A DNA stretch of 64,000 nucleotides. Origin: Bifidobacterium boum (lineage in GTDB: Bacteria; Actinomycetota; Actinomycetes; Actinomycetales; Bifidobacteriaceae). Positions within the stretch are counted from its first letter, which is position 1; the number at the start of each line of letters is the position of its first letter. Below are positions 37,599 to 46,544 of the stretch, in pieces. A program made the translations under genes and the position numbers. Below the pieces are notes generated by a model that had not been told where the DNA came from, searched no databases, and was given only the letters and a program-made list of their open reading frames with translations. The stretch is from contig NZ_JGYQ01000016.1 of the NCBI RefSeq assembly GCF_000741535.1, positions 186,001 through 250,000 of the forward strand. Reading direction: 5' to 3'.

Positions 37599-37997
37599 AT
37601 GATTGACCATATGACCTTGCATGTCAACGATGCCAACCGTTCCATTGAGTTTTACACGAAAGCGCTGGCACCACTCGGGTACCTTCCCAAAGCCCATCAC
37701 GAGCCGACTATCGGTTTCGGGGTGGATGATGGCACGCCGCGCAGCGATTTCTACATCTCCCCCACACAGCCCGGGACGACTCCAGCACCGACCCATATCG
37801 CGTTCCGCGCGGATAGCGAGCAGACCGTCAAGGCGTTTTATGATGCGGCGCTGGCAGCCGGTGGACGCGACAACGGAGCCCCGGGACCGCGCGCGTACCA
37901 TCCGGGGTATTACGCGGCGTTTGTGCTCGACCCGGACGGCAACAATATTGAGGCGGTTGTCGATTGGTCGCATCCACAAACCGACAGGCAGGCGTAA
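37599..37997 (+). CDS. VOC (glyoxalase/dioxygenase-like) family protein
   Basis: A 132-residue single-domain VOC protein. It begins MIDHMTLHVNDANRSIEFYT (metal-binding His in the first strand), continues THIAFRADSEQTVKAFYDAA (second His) and ends YYAAFVLDPDGNNIEAVVDW (Glu ligand). The family includes glyoxalases, dioxygenases and antibiotic-binding proteins; no substrate can be assigned. GGGAG is 3 bases before the ATG, supporting 37599 over a longer frame from 37509. Confidence 0.88.
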   Translation: MIDHMTLHVNDANRSIEFYTKALAPLGYLPKAHHEPTIGFGVDDGTPRSDFYISPTQPGTTPAPTHIAFRADSEQTVKAFYDAALAAGGRDNGAPGPRAYHPGYYAAFVLDPDGNNIEAVVDWSHPQTDRQA

Positions 37998-38187
37998 CGG
38001 ACCGTCAGCGCATCGCAGCGTTCAAATCGCGTCCGCTACACTGCGGCGTCTTGGCAGAGCACGGCGTAAGATACGCAACTACACGACCGGCTACGGGCAT
38101 GGCACACATTGCGTGCGCGAACCCATGCACGCGGCCGGCCAAAGTGTCGCATGCAGGAAACACAGCAATAGCGGTAAGGAAGTTGGT

Positions 38188-38724
38188 ATGAAAACCACAG
38201 TATTGGTGTTCCACCCGAATCTTGAGACCTCACGGGTCAACAAGGAACTCGCGCAAGCCGTGCTCAACGACCCCAATCATGACGTGACCGTGCGCGACGA
38301 ATACGCCACGTATCCCGACGGTCGCATCGACGTCGCCGCCGAACAGCGTCTCGTCGAGGACTCGGACCGGATCGTCCTGCAGTTCCCCTTCTACTGGTAC
38401 AGCTCCCCCTCGCTGCTCAAGCTATGGGAGGACAAGGTGCTCGAATACGGCTGGGCGTACGGCTCGACCGGGCACGCGTTCGAAGGCAAGGAAATCATGC
38501 TCGCCGTTTCCGCCGGCAGTGGCGAAGCGGACTATCAGCATGATGGCTCGCACCATGCGACTATGGAGGAGCTGCTCAAACCGTTCGCAACCATGACTGA
38601 CTACGTGGGTGCGCGCTATCTGCCGCCGTTCGTGGTGTACGGAGTCGGCGCGGGCATTGACGACGACACGCTTGCCGCCACCGCACGACGCTACGCGCAG
38701 GTCATCAACGAACCCGCCAAGTAA
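38188..38724 (+). CDS. NAD(P)H-dependent oxidoreductase, flavodoxin-like fold (KefF/MdaB type)
   Basis: A 178-residue flavoprotein that probably reduces quinones by two electrons. It begins MKTTVLVFHPNLETSRVNKE, with the FMN phosphate site, and has the diagnostic IVLQFPFYWYSSPSLLKLWE-DKVLEYGWAYG for the flavin ring, then KEIMLAVSAGSGEADYQHDG. GTAAGGAAG precedes the ATG. It is followed by a strong terminator. The upstream 190 bp shows no gene. Confidence 0.9.
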   Translation: MKTTVLVFHPNLETSRVNKELAQAVLNDPNHDVTVRDEYATYPDGRIDVAAEQRLVEDSDRIVLQFPFYWYSSPSLLKLWEDKVLEYGWAYGSTGHAFEGKEIMLAVSAGSGEADYQHDGSHHATMEELLKPFATMTDYVGARYLPPFVVYGVGAGIDDDTLAATARRYAQVINEPAK

Positions 38725-38791
38725 GTTGCGCCGGCGTCGGCGCATCGACGAACGGCCAATGGGAGCCCCAGACGGGCCCCATTCAACAGTC

Positions 38792-38823
38792 GTGTCCTCG
38801 CATACCCCTGGTGGCGAGGACAC
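38792..38823 (+). terminator. Terminator of the oxidoreductase gene
   Basis: GTGTCCTCGC at 38792-38801 pairs with GCGAGGACAC at 38814-38823, a perfect 10-bp stem. Confidence 0.7.
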
Positions 38824-38975
38824 ACGGGGATATGACGGGGAGCGAACGCTCGTTTGTCGCAGACCTGCACATCGACCGTGAATCGGCGACGCCTCAGCAA
38901 GTCCCGCCAGTCCCGCTAATCAGACTGTCAGTGAATCAGCGTGCCTTCCGTCGCTCGCATCGTGCACCCCTCTCA

Positions 38976-40202
38976 TCACAGCGTCTTGAGGAACTGGCCG
39001 ACGCGTGCGATGCCCTCGCTGATCGCCTCGCGGGAGGCCGCATACGACAAGCGCACATGGGTGTGCGCCGTCGCCGGACCGAAATCAGCGCCAGGAGTCA
39101 ACGCGACATGCGCCTCACGCAACGCCCGCTCACAGAAGTCCCACGCGTCAAGTCCTGTGGACGACACGTTGAAATACGCGTAGAACGCACCATTCGGTTC
39201 AACTTCGACCGGCAGGCCGATACCGGCGAGCCCGTCGAGCGCCAAGCCGCGGCGCACCAGCAATTCTTGGCGACGGCGTTCGCACTCTTCCAGCGTCTGC
39301 GGCGTGAAACAGGCCAGCGCGGCATGCTGGGTCGGGGTGTGCGCACACAGGAAGTAGTTCGTGGCGAGATTGTCCGCCTCGTGCAGGATTGCTTCCGGCA
39401 GTACAGCCCAACCGAGACGCCAGCCGGTCATACCCCAGTATTTCGAGAAACTGCTGACCACAATGGCGTCCGAGTCGGCGGACAGGACGCTGCGCACATC
39501 ACTGCCGTCGGGTTCCGCGTCGGCCAGATCAAGATAGGTTTCGTCCACGATTCGCCAGGCGTTGCGCGCGCGGGCCGTGTCACACACGCCTTGAAGCGCT
39601 TCGAAGGCGATGCTCGTGCCGGCGGGGTTTGACGGCGAAGTGACCATGACAGCACGGGTGCGTGGAGTCCAATACGCGTTGAGCAGGTCGGCGTTGAGAT
39701 GGAAGCGGGTGGCGGCAGTTGTGGGTACGTCGATGATGTTGCCGCCGAAGGTGCGCACCAACTCGCGGTTGCACGGGTAGGACGGGTCGGCGCAGATCAC
39801 ATCGTCGCCTTCGTTGACGGTCAGGGCGAGGGCGAGCAGGAGGGCCGCGGAACCGCCTTCGGTGATGGCCACACGCTTGGGGTCGAGCTGGACGTGATGG
39901 CGCTGCTCGTAGAACCGTGCGATCGCCTCACGCAGCTCGGGGATGCCGAGCGCCGCAGTGTATGGGAGCGGACGTCCGTCGCACTGCTCGCGCATGGCAT
40001 CGCGGACGGCTTGCGGGGCGCCGAAATCCGGTTCGCCGAGGCTGAGTTTGACGACATCGATGCCTTTGGCGATCATCCGGTCGGCTTCTTCGCCGATGGC
40101 CATAGCCCTGAACGGGTTGGATTCCTGCGCTCGCTTGGACAGTGGCGGCAGGGCGTGTGCCGGCTGGGTTGTAGCGGTGTGCTGTGCTGAGTTTTCCTGC
40201 AT
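38976..40202 (-). CDS. Pyridoxal-phosphate aminotransferase, class I/II
   Basis: A 408-residue fold-type I aminotransferase of the aspartate family. Visible motifs are VVKLSLGEPDFGAPQAVRDA, LPYTAALGIPELREAIARFY, TEGGSAALLLALAL, TSPSNPAGT, VDETYLDLA and the PLP lysine in VVSSFSKYWGMTGWRLGW. It resembles PatA/AspC-type enzymes, but the donor and acceptor cannot be fixed. The ATG is followed by a 20-residue Gln/Thr/Ala-rich N-terminus. It is single, with a repeat pair and vsr upstream. Confidence 0.92.
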   Translation of the reverse strand: MQENSAQHTATTQPAHALPPLSKRAQESNPFRAMAIGEEADRMIAKGIDVVKLSLGEPDFGAPQAVRDAMREQCDGRPLPYTAALGIPELREAIARFYEQRHHVQLDPKRVAITEGGSAALLLALALTVNEGDDVICADPSYPCNRELVRTFGGNIIDVPTTAATRFHLNADLLNAYWTPRTRAVMVTSPSNPAGTSIAFEALQGVCDTARARNAWRIVDETYLDLADAEPDGSDVRSVLSADSDAIVVSSFSKYWGMTGWRLGWAVLPEAILHEADNLATNYFLCAHTPTQHAALACFTPQTLEECERRRQELLVRRGLALDGLAGIGLPVEVEPNGAFYAYFNVSSTGLDAWDFCERALREAHVALTPGADFGPATAHTHVRLSYAASREAISEGIARVGQFLKTL

Positions 40203-40456
40203 GGTTCGGTTCTATCGGCGCAATGCGACAAATGCGGGGGACGCCGCGGATGGGCGGCGACGCTTCTGCGGGCAGTCGGCTCGCAATCCGTGAGCTTGTC
40301 AAGAATCGTCAGCCGGGTGAGTATGTGAGCGAATCCTCACACAACTGGCATCCCACCCGTCCAAACTGCCGAATCCAGCCACCCAACCTGCCAGTATGTA
40401 AGCGAATCCTCACACGGCGACGTCCCACCGCCGCCGCCTCGACCGAATCACCCTTG
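40203..40456. repeat. Two hairpin repeat units 73 bp apart (TGTGAG-CGAATC-CTCACA)
   Basis: TGTGAG-CGAATC-CTCACA starts at 40324 and TGTAAG-CGAATC-CTCACA at 40397, exactly 73 bp apart. Identity continues on both sides: AGTATGTRAGCGAATCCTCACAC before, then a C-rich block with CCCACC about 10 bases later. The rest of the gap between the aminotransferase gene and vsr holds no gene. Confidence 0.8.
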
Positions 40457-40984
40457 TTACTCAGTGGGAATCGTGTCGTCGATGACGCCGGGCTGTCTGG
40501 CCGGCGTCGCCGTAATCTGGCGATACAACTTGGCCAGGCGCTCCTCGCGTACCGGTTTGGCCAACTCGCATTCCCACACGACGATCACCCGCCATCCGTC
40601 GGCGACCAGCTGGGCATGCTGCCGTTCGTCGCGTTCGCGGTTGCGCAGCAGTTTCGCCGTCCAGAATTCGACATTGGATTTGGGACGGGAAAAGGCCTCA
40701 CAGTGTTGGTGGGCATGCCAGAAGCAGCCGTTGATGAACACGATGGTGCGCCATTTGGGCAAGACCACGTCGGGGTGTCCCGGGTAGCGTTTGTCGTTTT
40801 TGCGAAATCGCAGACCCCGCGCGAAGAGGTATTTGCGGACAAGCACCTCGATTGTCGTGTCTTTGCCGCGGATGTGTGACATCGTGTAGCTTCTGGTGCC
40901 ACGCTCATAGCGGTCCGGATGGGTGGGGCGGCGGTGTCGGGTGGTGTGTTTGGTGCCGCTAGGAGCGTGTGGCTGATTGCTCAT
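40457..40984 (-). CDS. vsr: Very short patch repair (Vsr) endonuclease
   Basis: A 175-residue T:G mismatch endonuclease. The motif chain is typical: TRSYTMSHIRGKDTTIEVLV, LRFRKNDKRYPGHPDVVLPK with the catalytic Asp, IVFINGCFWHAHQHCEAFSR with the zinc-site His and Cys, and the Trp/Glu region WRVIVVWECELAK. Vsr repairs deamination damage at methylated cytosines and is normally encoded beside a C5 methyltransferase. None is present within at least several kb on either side. The ATG at 40984 is chosen over 41062 because a GAGGCAGGCG lies upstream. Confidence 0.92.
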   Translation of the reverse strand: MSNQPHAPSGTKHTTRHRRPTHPDRYERGTRSYTMSHIRGKDTTIEVLVRKYLFARGLRFRKNDKRYPGHPDVVLPKWRTIVFINGCFWHAHQHCEAFSRPKSNVEFWTAKLLRNRERDERQHAQLVADGWRVIVVWECELAKPVREERLAKLYRQITATPARQPGVIDDTIPTE

Positions 40985-41366
40985 GTCGTTTCGCCTGCCT
41001 CTGTGGTTGATGTCGCATCGCCCATTATGCCCTGGCCTGTGTTCGATCGGCGGGCAGGACATAATTCAGCACGATGTCGCAAGAACGATGTCGAGCATCG
41101 ATTCCGATGGTGCGGAAAGGATACCGAAAGTTTGGCGGCATCTAGGGGCGAGATGTCAATCCCGAAACGTTGACATTCCGCCAATCCCGCCACCGTCTGC
41201 CGCCAAGGGCGACACGCGCGGCGCTTGGAAGCGCTCCACACCAGCAATATCGACATCGGAAATCCACCGTATGGAGTGCGTATCACGATTGCGCACCACG
41301 GAACGGGCATGAGAGTGTCGCATTACGGGTGTTGCGCATATCGTGCATTCCCTCTTCCGAAGTACT
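40985..41366. other. Intergenic region between vsr and the nad operon promoter, no gene seen
   Basis: Open frames exist but none has a family match, and base composition falls to less GC-rich than the neighbours. The vsr promoter should lie here on the minus strand. Nothing else was recognised. Confidence 0.4.
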
Positions 41367-41385
41367 TATGGTCAAAGTGACTTAT
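41367..41385. promoter_or_regulatory. Candidate NrtR operator 1 (imperfect)
   Basis: TATGGTCA-AAG-TGACTTAT is an imperfect inverted repeat that matches operator 2 in the GTCA-N3-TGAC core. It lies 71 bp upstream of operator 2, centre to centre. Confidence 0.6.
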
Positions 41386-41436
41386 TGTCATGCCGCTTTC
41401 CTTGGAACGGCGGCAGCACGCAAACGCCACACCCCC

Positions 41437-41457
41437 TTATAGTCATGTTGACTATAA
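41437..41457. promoter_or_regulatory. Candidate NrtR operator 2 (perfect palindrome)
   Basis: TTATAGTCA-TGT-TGACTATAA has perfect 9-bp half sites and lies 48 bp upstream of nrtR. The form is that of known NrtR boxes upstream of NAD genes, so NrtR probably represses its own operon from here. TTGACT inside the right half could be a -35 element. Confidence 0.85.
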
Positions 41458-41505
41458 GTCGTAGCGTAGTGGCTACCGACGAACATACGGCGAAAGGAGC
41501 AGGCG

Positions 41506-42273
41506 ATGCGCATCTCAGCCAATGTCAGCGAGCGCGCCAAAGAACCGCCGAATATCGGCGTGTCCGTCGTGATTCTCGCGCTCGGCCCTTCCGACATGGA
41601 CGCCCACGGATCGCTTTCCGCGCCAGCCGGCGCCGATGCTTCCGGTAACGATACGATTCCGACCTTGCGTATCCCCCTTGTGTGTCGCATCCGCCAACCC
41701 TTCCTTGGCGATTGGGCCCTGCCGGGCGGCGATCTGCAAGGCGGCCGGTCCCTCGAATTCGCCGCCGAACAAGCGTTGCACTCCACCACCAGCCTGCACC
41801 CGCAATATCTCGAACAGCTGTATACTTTCGGCGACCCGAGCCGCTCGCATGGTGGCCTGCCGATGGTGTCCATCGTGTATTGGGCGCTCATCGGCGAAAC
41901 CGAGGCGAAAGATTTCCACGAAGCACAGAACGTTCGCTGGTTCCCTGTGAATCAGTTGCCGCCGCTCGCGTTCGACCACAAGGACATCATCGATTACGCA
42001 CTGACCCGCGTGCGCAACAAAATCGAGTATTCGGATATTGCAACCCGATTGGTCGGCAGCGAATTCACGCTCAGCCAGCTACGCAACGTGTACGAGGCGA
42101 TCTATGGCAGGAAGCTTGACCCGCCGAATTTCCGTCGCCGGATGCTCTCGACCGGCATGGTCGAACCGACCGGTGAGAAACTCGCCCGTGGCGCGCATCG
42201 GCCCGCATCCCTGTACCGATACGCCGCGCATCCGGGGACGAGTAAACCCCAAAACGCAACAGCCCGCCAGTAA
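41506..42273 (+). CDS. nrtR: NrtR, Nudix-related repressor of NAD biosynthesis
   Basis: A 255-residue repressor with an N-terminal Nudix-like domain that senses ADP-ribose and a C-terminal winged helix. The Nudix part has NIGVSVVILALG, FLGDWALPGGDLQGGRSLEF and LEQLYTFGDPSRSHGGLPMV. The region that normally holds the catalytic Nudix glutamates reads AAEQALHSTTSLH, so REXXEE is absent and hydrolase activity is unlikely. The DNA-binding part is FTLSQLRNVYEAIYGRKLDP, NFRRRMLSTGMVEPTG. It is the first gene of the nadABC operon and is flanked by its probable operators. Confidence 0.93.
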   Translation: MRISANVSERAKEPPNIGVSVVILALGPSDMDAHGSLSAPAGADASGNDTIPTLRIPLVCRIRQPFLGDWALPGGDLQGGRSLEFAAEQALHSTTSLHPQYLEQLYTFGDPSRSHGGLPMVSIVYWALIGETEAKDFHEAQNVRWFPVNQLPPLAFDHKDIIDYALTRVRNKIEYSDIATRLVGSEFTLSQLRNVYEAIYGRKLDPPNFRRRMLSTGMVEPTGEKLARGAHRPASLYRYAAHPGTSKPQNATARQ

Positions 42274-42359
42274 CCCCAATCCAGCACAACATTTCAACCA
42301 ACCCGTTTCACTCGCGGATGACACGCGATACTCCACCCGCGACAACCGAAAGGAACACC

Positions 42360-43619
42360 ATGACATCCGTAGACGCGATCATCGAACGACTCGGAGCAAC
42401 CCGCACCTGTGACGCCGGCCTGACCAAAGACCCGTGGGCCTTCGACACCACCAAACCGTCCTACGGCCCAGGAGCCAGCGCGCTCGACCTGATTCCCCGC
42501 AACGCTCCGCGCCAGCAGCCGCTCGGCAAAGAGTACACGGAAGCAAGCGACGAGGAGCTCCAGGAACGCATCATCGATGCGAAACACAAACTGGGCAGCA
42601 AGCTGCTGATCCTCGGCCACTTCTACCAGCGTGACGAGATCATCGTGCACGCCGACTATGTGGGCGACTCGTTCCAGCTGTCCAAGAACGCCGCAACCCG
42701 ACCGGAAGCCGACAACATCGTCTTCTGCGGCGTCCACTTCATGGCCGAAACCGCTGATATCCTCTCCACCCCACGTCAGAACGTGATCCTGCCGAATATG
42801 TCCGCAGGCTGCTCGATGGCCGACATGGCCAACATCGACCAGGTGACCGACTGCTGGGAACAGCTGACCGACATCTGCGGAAACACCCCGGACACCGACG
42901 GCAAGCAGCAGATCATCCCCGTCACGTATATGAACTCCTCGGCCGCACTCAAAGCGTTCTGCGGTCGAAACGGCGGCATCGTGTGCACCAGCTCGAACGC
43001 GCGCGCGGTGCTTGAATGGGCGTTCGAACGCGGCAAGCGCGTCCTGTTCTTCCCCGACCAGCACCTGGGCCGCAACACGGCGCTCGCCATGGGTATGAGC
43101 CTCGACCAGATGCCGCTGTGGGACCCGTTCAAGGCGAACGGCGGGGCCACGCCCGAGCAGTATGCGAATGCGAAGATGATTCTGTGGAAGGGCTTCTGCT
43201 CCGTCCACCAGCGTTTCACCGTCGAGCAGATCGAGCGCGCACGCAAAGCCTACCCCGGTGTCAAGGTCATCGTCCACCCCGAATGCTCAATGGACGTGGT
43301 CAACGCCGCCGACGGCACCGGCTCAACCGCCTACATCGTCAAGGAAATCGAGAACGCGCCCGCCGGCAGCGCCATCGCCGTGGGCACCGAAATCAACCTC
43401 GTCAACCGGCTCGCCGCCCAGCACCCGGACAAAACCGTGTTCTGCCTCGACCCGGTCGTCTGCCCGTGCTCCACGATGTACCGCATCCACCCCGCGTATC
43501 TTGCATGGGCGCTGGAGAATCTCGTGGACGGCAAGGTCGTCAACAAGATCGTCGTGGACCCGCAGACCGCAAGTGAAGCGAAAATCGCGCTCGACCGCAT
43601 GCTGCGCGTCCACCCGTGA
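42360..43619 (+). CDS. nadA: Quinolinate synthase
   Basis: Condenses iminoaspartate and dihydroxyacetone phosphate to quinolinate on a [4Fe-4S] cluster. The 419-residue protein has LLILGHFYQRDEIIVHADYV, GDSFQLSKNAATRPEADNIV, FCGVHFMAETADILSTPRQN, LPNMSAGCSMADMA, VHPECSMDVVNAADGTGSTA and the C-terminal VVCPCSTMYRIHPAYL that carries another cluster cysteine. AAAGGAAC precedes the ATG at 42360; an in-frame ATG at 42318 has no such site. It lies 86 bp downstream of nrtR and 138 bp upstream of nadB. Confidence 0.96.
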   Translation: MTSVDAIIERLGATRTCDAGLTKDPWAFDTTKPSYGPGASALDLIPRNAPRQQPLGKEYTEASDEELQERIIDAKHKLGSKLLILGHFYQRDEIIVHADYVGDSFQLSKNAATRPEADNIVFCGVHFMAETADILSTPRQNVILPNMSAGCSMADMANIDQVTDCWEQLTDICGNTPDTDGKQQIIPVTYMNSSAALKAFCGRNGGIVCTSSNARAVLEWAFERGKRVLFFPDQHLGRNTALAMGMSLDQMPLWDPFKANGGATPEQYANAKMILWKGFCSVHQRFTVEQIERARKAYPGVKVIVHPECSMDVVNAADGTGSTAYIVKEIENAPAGSAIAVGTEINLVNRLAAQHPDKTVFCLDPVVCPCSTMYRIHPAYLAWALENLVDGKVVNKIVVDPQTASEAKIALDRMLRVHP

Positions 43620-43757
43620 CCTTGCGGCGGCACGGCTGACTCACCTCTTTCCGGCTTGGCCGACAGGAGCGGCGGGATCGCATATGCGTCCCATTGCCTG
43701 CCGGCCGGGCCGTCGATGCCCGAAACTGATACGGGAATACACGAATCGTAGGCAATC

Positions 43758-45632
43758 ATGACCTCACTGACCCAAGACAACACCACAACCACGCCTGCCA
43801 AGGAGACATCCAGCACGACCGGCACACCTGGCGAACCAACCATCGCCGTCATCGGCGCAGGCATCGCCGGACTGAGCGCCGCGCTCGCCGTCGCGAACGG
43901 CTACCCGGATGCCGGCCTGCCCGGTCAACACGTGACACTCATCACGAAAACCGATCTGGTCGAATCGAACACATACCACGCCCAAGGCGGTATCGCGGCC
44001 GCAATCTTCCCCGACGACGACCCGAAACTGCATGCGAAGGACACCCTCGCGGCAGGTGCTGGCCTATGCGAACCGAAGGCCGTGGATATTCTCACCCGCG
44101 AAGGCGCCGAACAGGTGCGCAGGCTCATCGGCGCCGGCGTGCGCTTCGACAAGCACCCGGACGGCACGTTGCTGCGCGGATTGGAAGCCGCGCACAGCCG
44201 CAGCCGCGTCGTGCACGCGGGCGGGGACGCGACCGGCAAGATTGTCGAGCTTGATGTCAGTGCCATCGCACGCGACACGCCGAACATCCATATCATCGAG
44301 CACGCGTTCGTCGTGGATTTGGTCACTGAACCGATTGATACGCACTCCCCCGCGGCTGGCGAGGCGCGAACGGCTGGCGTTACCAGTGCCGTTCGTGGTG
44401 TTCGCTTGTTTGACACGGCCACTGGCGAGCAGCGTACGCTGGCATGCAATCGTGTGATTCTCGCGACCGGTGGCGCCGGACGACTGTACCCGTTCACCAC
44501 GAATCCGCAGGTCGCCACCGGTGACGGGCTGGCCGCCGCATGGCGTGCCGGAGCCCAAGTCGCCGACCTCGAGTTCTACCAGTTCCACCCCACCGCGCTC
44601 GGTGTGGGTGAGCACTTCCTGATTTCCGAAGCGGTACGCGGCGAAGGCGCAACCTTGCTCAACGAACGCGGCGAACGGTATATGACCACGATCGACCCGC
44701 GTGCTGAACTCGCCCCACGCGACGTGGTCGCCCGCGAAAACTTCCGCCAGATGATGGCCCAAGGCGGGCGTCCGGTGCTTTTGGACGCGACCGCCATCGG
44801 ACGCAAGATGGGTTTGGATCAGGCCGGGCTTACAGCGTTCCTCAAACGCCGCTTCCCCACCATTGACGCCTACACCCGTTCCATGGGCTTTGATTGGAGC
44901 CGTGAACCGATTCCCGTCACCCCGGCGGCACACTACTGGATGGGCGGCATCCGTACCGATGTGTGGGCACGCACCAGCATCCGCGGATTGTATGCGGCAG
45001 GCGAATGCGCCCGCACAGGCGTACAAGGCGCGAACCGTTTGGCATCGAACTCGCTGCTTGAAGGATTGGCATACGGCCGCCGTGCCGGACTCGCCGCACT
45101 ACGCGATACCGATGCCGCCGTCTGGCAGCCCCAGTCGCTGCTGGGCAGTGCCGCGAACGCACAGACCCGCGAAATCACCGAACCGCAGACACTCGCCATA
45201 CCAAGCCCCGACACCCAAGTCGATACCGATGCCAAACCAGCCGATGTGCGCGACGCCATCGAGCAGACCATGTGGCACGGCGTCGGCGTGCTTCGCGATG
45301 CCGACGGCCTGAGCCACGCCCAAAACCGTCTGACCGGCCTTGTCGAGCAGACGCAGGCACAGGCGCAAGCCGCGTTGTCCAAGATGGCCGAAAAACCGAA
45401 GACCGACGGCACCGCCGCAACCACAACCACGCCCGCAACCGCATCGGTGCCCACGCCCGACGATATTGCGAATACCGTAACCGCTTTGGAAAACCGTAAT
45501 CTCGCCACCATCGGACTGATCGCCGCCACCGCCGCCCTGGCTCGAACCGAGTCGCGCGGCGCACACGCCCGCACCGATTTCCCGGATACCGACAGCGTCC
45601 AGGCCTGCTCGCGGCCATTCATCCGCGGCTGA
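43758..45632 (+). CDS. nadB: L-aspartate oxidase
   Basis: Oxidises aspartate to iminoaspartate for NadA. The 624-residue flavoprotein begins with the FAD-binding TIAVIGAGIAGLSAALAVAN and has SNTYHAQGGIAAAIFPDDDP, ATGGAGRLYPFTTNPQVATG, DLEFYQFHPTAL, AHYWMGGIRTDVWARTSIRG and GEC-ARTGVQGANRLASNSLLE. It is about 90 residues longer than E. coli NadB. The extra length is a Thr/Ala/Pro-rich stretch near residues 520-570 (KMAEKPKTDGTAATTTTPAT) inside the C-terminal helical domain. No strong Shine-Dalgarno is seen; TAGGCAATC precedes the ATG. Confidence 0.95.
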   Translation: MTSLTQDNTTTTPAKETSSTTGTPGEPTIAVIGAGIAGLSAALAVANGYPDAGLPGQHVTLITKTDLVESNTYHAQGGIAAAIFPDDDPKLHAKDTLAAGAGLCEPKAVDILTREGAEQVRRLIGAGVRFDKHPDGTLLRGLEAAHSRSRVVHAGGDATGKIVELDVSAIARDTPNIHIIEHAFVVDLVTEPIDTHSPAAGEARTAGVTSAVRGVRLFDTATGEQRTLACNRVILATGGAGRLYPFTTNPQVATGDGLAAAWRAGAQVADLEFYQFHPTALGVGEHFLISEAVRGEGATLLNERGERYMTTIDPRAELAPRDVVARENFRQMMAQGGRPVLLDATAIGRKMGLDQAGLTAFLKRRFPTIDAYTRSMGFDWSREPIPVTPAAHYWMGGIRTDVWARTSIRGLYAAGECARTGVQGANRLASNSLLEGLAYGRRAGLAALRDTDAAVWQPQSLLGSAANAQTREITEPQTLAIPSPDTQVDTDAKPADVRDAIEQTMWHGVGVLRDADGLSHAQNRLTGLVEQTQAQAQAALSKMAEKPKTDGTAATTTTPATASVPTPDDIANTVTALENRNLATIGLIAATAALARTESRGAHARTDFPDTDSVQACSRPFIRG

Positions 45633-45689
45633 ACCGCATCACAGCGCGGAATCCACGCAATACAGCACATGCAAGAAAGGGAGACAGTC

Positions 45690-46544
45690 ATGCTCACCCG
45701 TCTAGTCATTGAAGAGGCAGTCCGCCGTGCACTCATGGAAGACGCGCCGACCGGAGACATCACCGCAACGACCACCATCCCGGCCGACGAGGCCGCGACC
45801 GCCATACTGCGCGCCCGCGAAGACGGCGTGTTCAGCGGCGCGGACGTGTTCGCCGCCGCCTTCCACGAAATCGACCCAACCATCCAAGTCACCATGCACA
45901 TCACGGACGGCGAGCGCTTCACTGCTGGCGATACCCTCGCCGAAATCCGCGGCAACGCTCGCGGCATGCTGACCGCCGAACGCGTCGCCCTGAACTTCAC
46001 CCAACGTATGAGCGGTATCGCGACGATGACCCGTGCGTTCGTGGACGCGGCGAATGCGGCGCCGGGTTCGCACGCCCGTATCGCGGATACGCGCAAAACC
46101 GTGCCCGGACTGAGGCCTTTCGACAAGTATGCGGTTGTCTGCGGCTGCGGCCACAACCACCGTTACGGCCTGTCCGACGCGGTGATGGTCAAAGACAATC
46201 ACGTGGCCGCCATGCAGGCCGTAGGGCTCGGCCTCGCCGCCGGTATCCGGCACATCCGCGAACAAGTCGGGCACACTACGCATATCGAGGTGGAAGTTGA
46301 CCGTCTCGACCAGATTCCGGCAGCGCTCGAAGGTGGTGCGGACACCATCATGCTGGACAATTTCTCGCTCGAGGACACACGTACAGGCGTCGCCATGATC
46401 GCCGGCCGGGCGATCGTGGAAGCCTCCGGCACGATGACTTTGGAACGTGTCCCGCAAGTCGCCTCGACCGGCGTGGACGTGATTTCCGTCGGCGCGCTCA
46501 CCCATTCCGTACGGGCGATCGATCTCGGATTGGATTGGGCATGA
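45690..46544 (+). CDS. nadC: Nicotinate-nucleotide pyrophosphorylase (carboxylating), quinolinate phosphoribosyltransferase
   Basis: Converts quinolinate and PRPP to nicotinate mononucleotide. The 284 residues show the decarboxylating QPRTase pattern: EDAPTGDITATTTIPADEAA, ERVALNFTQRMSGIATMTRA, IADTRKTVPGLRPFDKYAVV, CGCGHNHRYGLSDAVMVKDN, HIEVEVDRLDQIPAAL and TIMLDNFSLED. AAAGGGAGA selects 45690 over an ATG at 45669. Its stop overlaps the following desulfurase start by ATGA. Confidence 0.96.
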   Translation: MLTRLVIEEAVRRALMEDAPTGDITATTTIPADEAATAILRAREDGVFSGADVFAAAFHEIDPTIQVTMHITDGERFTAGDTLAEIRGNARGMLTAERVALNFTQRMSGIATMTRAFVDAANAAPGSHARIADTRKTVPGLRPFDKYAVVCGCGHNHRYGLSDAVMVKDNHVAAMQAVGLGLAAGIRHIREQVGHTTHIEVEVDRLDQIPAALEGGADTIMLDNFSLEDTRTGVAMIAGRAIVEASGTMTLERVPQVASTGVDVISVGALTHSVRAIDLGLDWA

